Shown piece by piece: positions 60,240 through 64,000 of a stretch of 64,000 nucleotides of DNA (position 1 is the first letter of the stretch; each line of letters opens with the position of its first letter). The stretch lies in the NCBI GenBank assembly GCA_017534885.1, contig JAFXVR010000051.1, positions 47,642-111,641 of the forward strand. Direction: 5' to 3'. This DNA is from Clostridia bacterium (GTDB lineage: Bacteria > Bacillota > Clostridia > Christensenellales > Aristaeellaceae). The notes beneath the pieces are model-generated. The model did not search any database and was not told the origin of the DNA. It was given only the letters and a program-made list of their open reading frames with translations. A program made the position numbers and the translations under genes.

Positions 60240-62093
60240 ATGGAAACCATCCGTCTCACCATGGCGCAGGCCCTCGTCCGCTTCCTGGACAACCAGTATG
60301 TGGAGCTGGACGGCCTCGAGAATAAGTTTGTGAACAGCATGTTCGGCGTCTTCGGCCACGGCTGCGTGGTGGGCGTCGGCCAGGCGCTGCAGCAGGGCGG
60401 GCACCAGATCCGCTTCCTCCAGGGCAAGAATGAGCAGAACATGGCCTTAGCCGCCATGGCCTTCGCCAAGCAGCGCAACCGCCTGGAAATCATCCCCTGC
60501 GTGTCCTCCATCGGCCCGGGCGCCATGAACATGGTCACCGCCGCGGGCTGCGCCACCGCCAACCGCATCCCCCTCCTGCTGCTGCCGGGCGATACCTTCG
60601 CCTGCCGCCAGCCGGATCCGGTGCTGCAGCAGGCGGAGTTCTTCACCTCCTTCGGCCGGACCGTGACGGACGCCTTCCGGGGCGTGTGCCACTACTTCGA
60701 CCGCATCGAGCGCCCTGAGCAGCTGATGACCGCCGCCATCCACGCCATGCGCGTGCTGACCGACCCGGCTGACACGGGCGCGGTCTGCCTGGCCATGCCC
60801 CAGGACGTGGAGGGCGAGGCCTACGACTACCCGGTCAGCTTCCTGCGCCGCCGGGTGTGGCACCTGGAGCGCCGCGCCATCACCGCCGCCCAGACCGACC
60901 GTGCCGCGGCCATCCTGCGGGAGGCCAAGCGCCCCCTGGTCATCGCCGGCGGCGGCGTGCGCTATTCCTTCGCCCATGAAGCCCTGCGCGGCTTCTGTGA
61001 GTCCACCGGCATCCCCTTCTGCGAGACCCAGGCCGGCAAGAGTGTCCTGCCCTGGGATCACCCGCTGAACCTGGGCGGCGTGGGCGTGACCGGCGGCCAG
61101 GCGGCCAACGTGATCGCCCGGGACGCGGACGTCATCCTCGCCGTGGGCACCCGCCTGACCGACTTCACCACCGCCTCCAAGTGGCTCTTCCGGGAGGACG
61201 CCAAGGTCATCGGGCTGAACATCTGCCCCTTTGACGCGGTCAAGATGGACGCCGAGCCCATCATCTGCGACGCCCGGGAAGGCCTGAACGCCCTGACCGA
61301 AGCGCTGAAGGGCTACCGCTACCAGGAGAGCGCCGCGGCCCAGGCCGCCATCCGCGAGTGGAACGGCATCGTCGATGGCTGGTACGCCGCCCGGTCCGAC
61401 AAGGGCCTGTGCCAGACCCGCGCCTTGGGCATCATCAACGAGTTCATGAAGAAGGGCGACATCGCGGTGGGCTCCGCGGGCAGCCTGCCCGGCGACATGC
61501 AGCGGCTCTTCCGCCCCACGGGCCGGGACTGCTACCACATGGAGTACGGCTTCAGCAACATGGGCTACGAGACCAATGGCGCCTTAGGCGTGAAGCTGGC
61601 CTGCCCCGACCGGGAGGTCTACACCTTCTTCGGCGACGGCACCTACCTGATGGCCCACTCCGAGCTGGTCACCTGCGTGCAGGAGGGCCTGCGGGTGCAC
61701 TTCTGCCTGTTTGACAACAGCGGCTGGGGCTGCATCGAAAACCTGCAGAACAACCAGGGCAGCGACACCTTCGGCACCGTGTTCCGCTTCCGCAATCCCG
61801 AAACCGGCGAGCTGGACGGCGCGCCCATCCCCCTGGACTTCGCAAAGAACGCCGAGGGCTACGGCCTGAAAACCTACACCATCCGCACTGAGGAAGAGCT
61901 GAAGGCCGCCCTGGCCGACGCCCTGACACAGGACAAACCCGTTCTCTACGACATCAAGGTTCTCCCTGGCACCATGACCCCCGGCTACGAGAGCTGGTGG
62001 CGCGTCGGCGTCGCCGAAGTCTCCGAACAGCCGAGGGTGCAGAAGGCCTATGAGAGCCTGATGGAGCATGTGGCCGTGACGAGGAAGTTCTGA
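60240..62093 (+). CDS. iolD: THcHDO hydrolase (IolD)
   Basis: A 617-residue thiamine-diphosphate enzyme that opens 3D-trihydroxycyclohexane-1,2-dione. The three ThDP-family domains are in order: PYR domain (FGHGCVVGVGQALQQG), a middle domain (RPLVIAGGGVRYSFAHEALRG) and the PP domain with TFFGDGTYLM and the aligned NSGW metal site. The ATG at 60240 lies just after AAGGAGG within the end of iolB. Confidence 0.95.
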   Translation: METIRLTMAQALVRFLDNQYVELDGLENKFVNSMFGVFGHGCVVGVGQALQQGGHQIRFLQGKNEQNMALAAMAFAKQRNRLEIIPCVSSIGPGAMNMVTAAGCATANRIPLLLLPGDTFACRQPDPVLQQAEFFTSFGRTVTDAFRGVCHYFDRIERPEQLMTAAIHAMRVLTDPADTGAVCLAMPQDVEGEAYDYPVSFLRRRVWHLERRAITAAQTDRAAAILREAKRPLVIAGGGVRYSFAHEALRGFCESTGIPFCETQAGKSVLPWDHPLNLGGVGVTGGQAANVIARDADVILAVGTRLTDFTTASKWLFREDAKVIGLNICPFDAVKMDAEPIICDAREGLNALTEALKGYRYQESAAAQAAIREWNGIVDGWYAARSDKGLCQTRALGIINEFMKKGDIAVGSAGSLPGDMQRLFRPTGRDCYHMEYGFSNMGYETNGALGVKLACPDREVYTFFGDGTYLMAHSELVTCVQEGLRVHFCLFDNSGWGCIENLQNNQGSDTFGTVFRFRNPETGELDGAPIPLDFAKNAEGYGLKTYTIRTEEELKAALADALTQDKPVLYDIKVLPGTMTPGYESWWRVGVAEVSEQPRVQKAYESLMEHVAVTRKF

Positions 62094-62100
62094 GGGAGCG

Positions 62101-62166
62101 GTTAGCTGTTAGCGAATGGGCTGCCGAAGAGGTTGAAGGTTGAAGGTTGGAAGTTGAAGGTTAGAA
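62101..62166. repeat. Heptamer tandem repeats after iolD
   Basis: GTTAGCT, GTTAGCG (62101-62114) and GTTGAAG, GTTGAAG, GTTGGAA, GTTGAAG, GTTAGAA (62132-62166). The second unit is the reverse complement of the CTTCAAC unit in the 23583 tract. Confidence 0.75.
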
Positions 62167-62202
62167 AGCAACCGCCATGAATCATTAAGGTTTTTGGGGG
62201 TG

Positions 62203-62315
62203 CGAAGGGGGTCCAGGGGGCGCGAGTTTCGCGTGTCTCCAGTGGCGACCTTTAGAGCGAAACGAGCGTTGAGTTCGCAAAGCCCCCCTGGTCGCGTCCG
62301 AAGACGCGAAATCCC
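62203..62315. repeat. Repeat block B, copy 4 (reverse, diverged)
   Basis: GTCCAGGGGGCGCGAGTTTC at the left and CGCAAAGCCCCCCTGG, then CGCGTCCGAAGACGCG and AAATCCCC at the right. The hairpin order matches copy 3 with about 50 bp inserted, and that insert carries the first 29-bp repeat. Confidence 0.6.
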
Positions 62316-62449
62316 CCTGTTGACAACAAATATGAGAAAGCCCTGTCTACACCAAAGAATAAGAAATATCGGTAAAAGTTCTTTGGAAGAGGATAGGGGG
62401 TTTGGGGGACGGCTATTGCCGCGTGTCGCCAGTGGCGACCTTTAGAGCG
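62231..62449. repeat. 29-bp direct repeat pair in the iolD-iolE gap
   Basis: GCGTGTCTCCAGTGGCGACC then TTTAGAGCG at 62231-62259, and the same with one change (T to G, GTCGCC) at 62421-62449. The second copy has a small hairpin (GTCGCCAGTGGCGAC) that the first has imperfectly. Confidence 0.75.
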
Positions 62450-62532
62450 GCATTGGCCGTTGGGTGGGAAACCTTTCTTTCAAGAAAGGTTTCCCCTCCC
62501 CCCCAAGAGCAAGAATGAGGAGGGAAACCACC

Positions 62533-63429
62533 ATGCTTGATCCGAACAAGGTGAAACTGGCGATTGCGCCGATTGGGTGGACGAACGATGACATGCCGGA
62601 TCTGGGCGGCGAGAACACGTTTGAGCAGTGTGTGAGCGAGATGGCGCTGGCGGGCTTCAAGGGCAGCGAGATCGGCAACAAGTATCCGCAGGACGTGGCG
62701 GTGCTCAAGCACAAGCTGGACGTGCGCGGGCTGCAGATCTGCAACGCGTGGTTCTCCACGCTGTTCACCTCTGAGCCCTACGAGGTGACGATCAGGAACT
62801 TCATCGCGCACCGCGACCGGCTGTACGCGCTGGGCGCGCGGGTGATCGGCGCCAGCGAGCAGGGCGACTCGATCCAGGGCAAGGATGTGAACATCTTCGG
62901 CGAGGGCAAGCCGGTCTGGACAGACGAGCAGTGGGCGCTGATCGCGAAGGGCTACAACGAGCTGGGCGCGCTGGCGCAGGAAAAGGGCATGACGCTGACC
63001 ATGCACCATCACATGGGCACCGGCGTGCAGACAGTCAAAGAGATCGACCGCTTCATGGACGCGGTGGACCCGGAGAAGGTCTTCCTGCTGTTTGACTCCG
63101 GCCACCTGACCTTCGCGGGCGTTGACCCGATCCCCGTGCTGAAGAAGTACATCAGCCGCATCCGGCACATCCACCTGAAGGACTGCCGCCTCGCCGTGCG
63201 CGACCAGGCCCGGAAGGAGGGCTGGAGCTTCCTGACCGCCGTGCGCAACGGCGTCTTCACCGTCCCCGGCGACGGCGACGTCGACTTCGCGCCCATCTTC
63301 GAGGTCATCGAGCAGAGCGGCTATGAGGGCTGGGTCGTGGTCGAGGCCGAGCAGGATCCCGCCAAGGCCAACCCCTTTGAGTACGCCAGGATGGCACGCG
63401 GGTATATCCGGGAGAAGACGGGGCTGTAA
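62533..63429 (+). CDS. iolE: Inosose dehydratase
   Basis: A 298-residue xylose-isomerase-like TIM barrel. [19 protein letters not shown] is the IolE N-terminal signature, and metal ligands are in [27 protein letters not shown] and VVVEAEQDP. It dehydrates scyllo-inosose to the dione used by IolD. ATG at 62533 follows GGAGGG; the frame extends upstream into repeat DNA without signal. Confidence 0.95.
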   Translation: MLDPNKVKLAIAPIGWTNDDMPDLGGENTFEQCVSEMALAGFKGSEIGNKYPQDVAVLKHKLDVRGLQICNAWFSTLFTSEPYEVTIRNFIAHRDRLYALGARVIGASEQGDSIQGKDVNIFGEGKPVWTDEQWALIAKGYNELGALAQEKGMTLTMHHHMGTGVQTVKEIDRFMDAVDPEKVFLLFDSGHLTFAGVDPIPVLKKYISRIRHIHLKDCRLAVRDQARKEGWSFLTAVRNGVFTVPGDGDVDFAPIFEVIEQSGYEGWVVVEAEQDPAKANPFEYARMARGYIREKTGL

Positions 63430-63458
63430 GGCTGAAAGGGAATTGCATAGCAGACAGA

Positions 63459-63493
63459 CGGAGCGGCTGAATGGGAAGGCCGCTCCGCTTTTA
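63459..63493 (+). terminator. Terminator of the inositol operon
   Basis: CGGAGCGGC pairs with GCCGCTCCG and is followed by CTTTTA, 30 bp after the iolE stop. Confidence 0.8.
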
Positions 63494-63500
63494 CCTGCCC

Positions 63501-63530
63501 AAAAAGAAAAACCCCGGCGCATCCGCCCGG
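63501..63530 (-). terminator. Weak terminator of the XRE gene
   Basis: On the minus strand CCGGGCGGATGCGCCGG forms a short stem and is followed by GGTTTTTCTTTTT. It lies 31 bp after the XRE stop. Confidence 0.5.
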
Positions 63531-63560
63531 CTTCCGGCAAATCCGTTTGAGCAATCCCTG

Positions 63561-63782
63561 TCAGTCCGCCGCACTCTTCCCCGCCAGCGGAAGGTATTCC
63601 ATCACATCCTCCACCCGACAGTCCAGAATACGGCAAAAGCTGTCGATGGTATGCGTGCTGACGCTCTCGTCGCGCTTCAGGCGGGTGATCTGCCCCGGGC
63701 TGATGTGATACCGGTGAATCAGCGCATACTGGGTGACGCCTTTTTTGCGCATGGTTTCCCAAAGAGGCCGGTAGGAAATCAT
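63561..63782 (-). CDS. Small XRE/Cro-type HTH regulator
   Basis: A 73-residue protein that is essentially a single helix-turn-helix domain (MISYRPLWETMRKKGVTQYA, HISPGQITRLKRDESVSTHT). Stand-alone XRE proteins of this size are common in Firmicutes and usually repress their own or a neighbouring promoter. Ribosome site GGGGTGA. A palindromic operator candidate lies 40-80 bp upstream. It could regulate the inositol operon end-on, but nothing in the sequence shows that. Confidence 0.85.
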   Translation of the reverse strand: MISYRPLWETMRKKGVTQYALIHRYHISPGQITRLKRDESVSTHTIDSFCRILDCRVEDVMEYLPLAGKSAAD

Positions 63783-63812
63783 GCGCTCACCCCGCTTCCG
63801 TCAAGTTGACCC

Positions 63813-63866
63813 TTGACATCATAACCGAAGTCGGTTTATAATGATATTGACCAATATCGGTTATTA
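63813..63866 (+). promoter_or_regulatory. Strong promoter with a palindromic operator in its spacer
   Basis: TTGACA (63813-63818), 18-bp spacer, TATAAT (63837-63842), rightward. The spacer contains AACCGAAGTCGGTT, a 14-bp palindrome with half-site AACCGA; another half-site, TATCGGTTAT, follows at 63856-63865. This arrangement fits repression by the small XRE protein encoded next to it. No rightward gene follows in the window, so what it drives is not visible. Confidence 0.6.
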
Positions 63867-63875
63867 CTCCGGCAA

Positions 63876-63998
63876 CTAAACATTGCCGTTTCCGTCGCAA
63901 TTTGAATCCAACTGACGATAGGGCTCCAGAGTGGGGTGCTCAAAATAGGTTTTGACATGATTCGCGTCACCGGCCAGCGATGTCATGAAAGCGTCAGC
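63876..63998 (-). CDS. 3' end of a truncated leftward gene
   Basis: The last 40 codons of a gene that begins beyond the window (ADAFMTSLAGDANHVKTYFE, then HPTLEPYRQLDSNCDGNGNV, stop TAG). Too little to name a family. It lies in the same direction as the XRE gene, 94 bp upstream. Confidence 0.5.
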   Translation of the reverse strand, partial: ADAFMTSLAGDANHVKTYFEHPTLEPYRQLDSNCDGNGNV

Positions 63999-64000
63999 AT

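Larger units (their letters stand above)
62094..62532. other. 439-bp gap between iolD and iolE with repeats
   Basis: Contains heptamer tracts (62101-62166), block B copy 4 (62203-62315), a 29-bp direct repeat pair (62231 and 62421) and a hairpin AAACCTTTCTTTCAAGAAAG closed by GTTT just before the iolE ribosome site. No promoter recognised, yet the gap is far longer than the others in the operon. Confidence 0.7.

Overview
The window reads as chromosome of a GC-rich, Gram-positive-type gut or rumen Clostridia. The signs are Sec signal peptides ending in A-x-A without outer-membrane genes, DUF3048 and phosphodiester-glycosidase proteins, an AgrA/AgrC-type LytTR system, PPi-type phosphofructokinase, and many cytoplasmic and secreted plant-glycan hydrolases. 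A Christensenellales-like relative is my guess from the style of the secreted proteins; it is not demonstrated. No rRNA, tRNA or CRISPR array was seen.

Layout. 2-127 is the 3' end of a gene cut by the window edge. 260-12794 (all minus) is a hexuronide/glycan block: KDPG aldolase, KDG kinase, PPi-PFK, a GltD-like Fe-S flavoprotein, a GH2 hydrolase, a GPH symporter, a D-mannonate-oxidoreductase-like SDR, a small secreted protein and a secreted GH3. 13271-18445 (plus) has a membrane-anchored GH3 of permuted domain order and a LytTR two-component pair. 19041-23274 has a NifU-like mini-protein, a GH38 alpha-mannosidase and a DUF308 membrane protein. 23641-29774 is the most accessory-looking part: a GMP-synthase paralogue with a destroyed glutaminase site, two unrecognised genes, wrecked remnants of a second copy of the same cassette, a PIN toxin-antitoxin pair, a GH51 arabinofuranosidase and a frameshifted DUF4160 gene. 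30166-45797 (minus) carries GH5, plsY, der, a DUF512 radical-SAM protein, envelope proteins, another radical-SAM protein, a CE2 esterase, GH31, dtd, rfbA, an epimerase-like SDR and a RgpF-like protein. leuCD, an orphan response regulator, two tandem secreted paralogues and a secreted EEP-family protein lead to dnaA (51127-52452, minus). 52884-63429 (plus) holds a metal-binding protein, RidA and a myo-inositol operon (aldolase, iolC, iolA, a small unknown, iolG, iolB, iolD, iolE). An XRE regulator and a truncated gene close the window.

Replication landmark. Nearly all genes left of dnaA back to 30 kb run leftward and all genes right of it to 63.4 kb run rightward. The 431-bp gap between dnaA and the metal-binding protein holds two perfect DnaA boxes and one near-perfect one, so I place oriC there. 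dnaN is not next to dnaA, which is unusual.

Intergenic DNA is unusually structured. There are two copies of a 119-bp palindromic MITE-like element, each with its own 8-bp target duplication; three families of hairpin-rich repeat blocks (called A, B and C here); and short tandem repeats that always have a 7-bp period although the unit sequence differs from place to place. The strongest candidates for something undescribed are the MITE, the duplicated GuaA-like/A/B cassette at 23.6-27.1 kb and the heptamer-repeat system.
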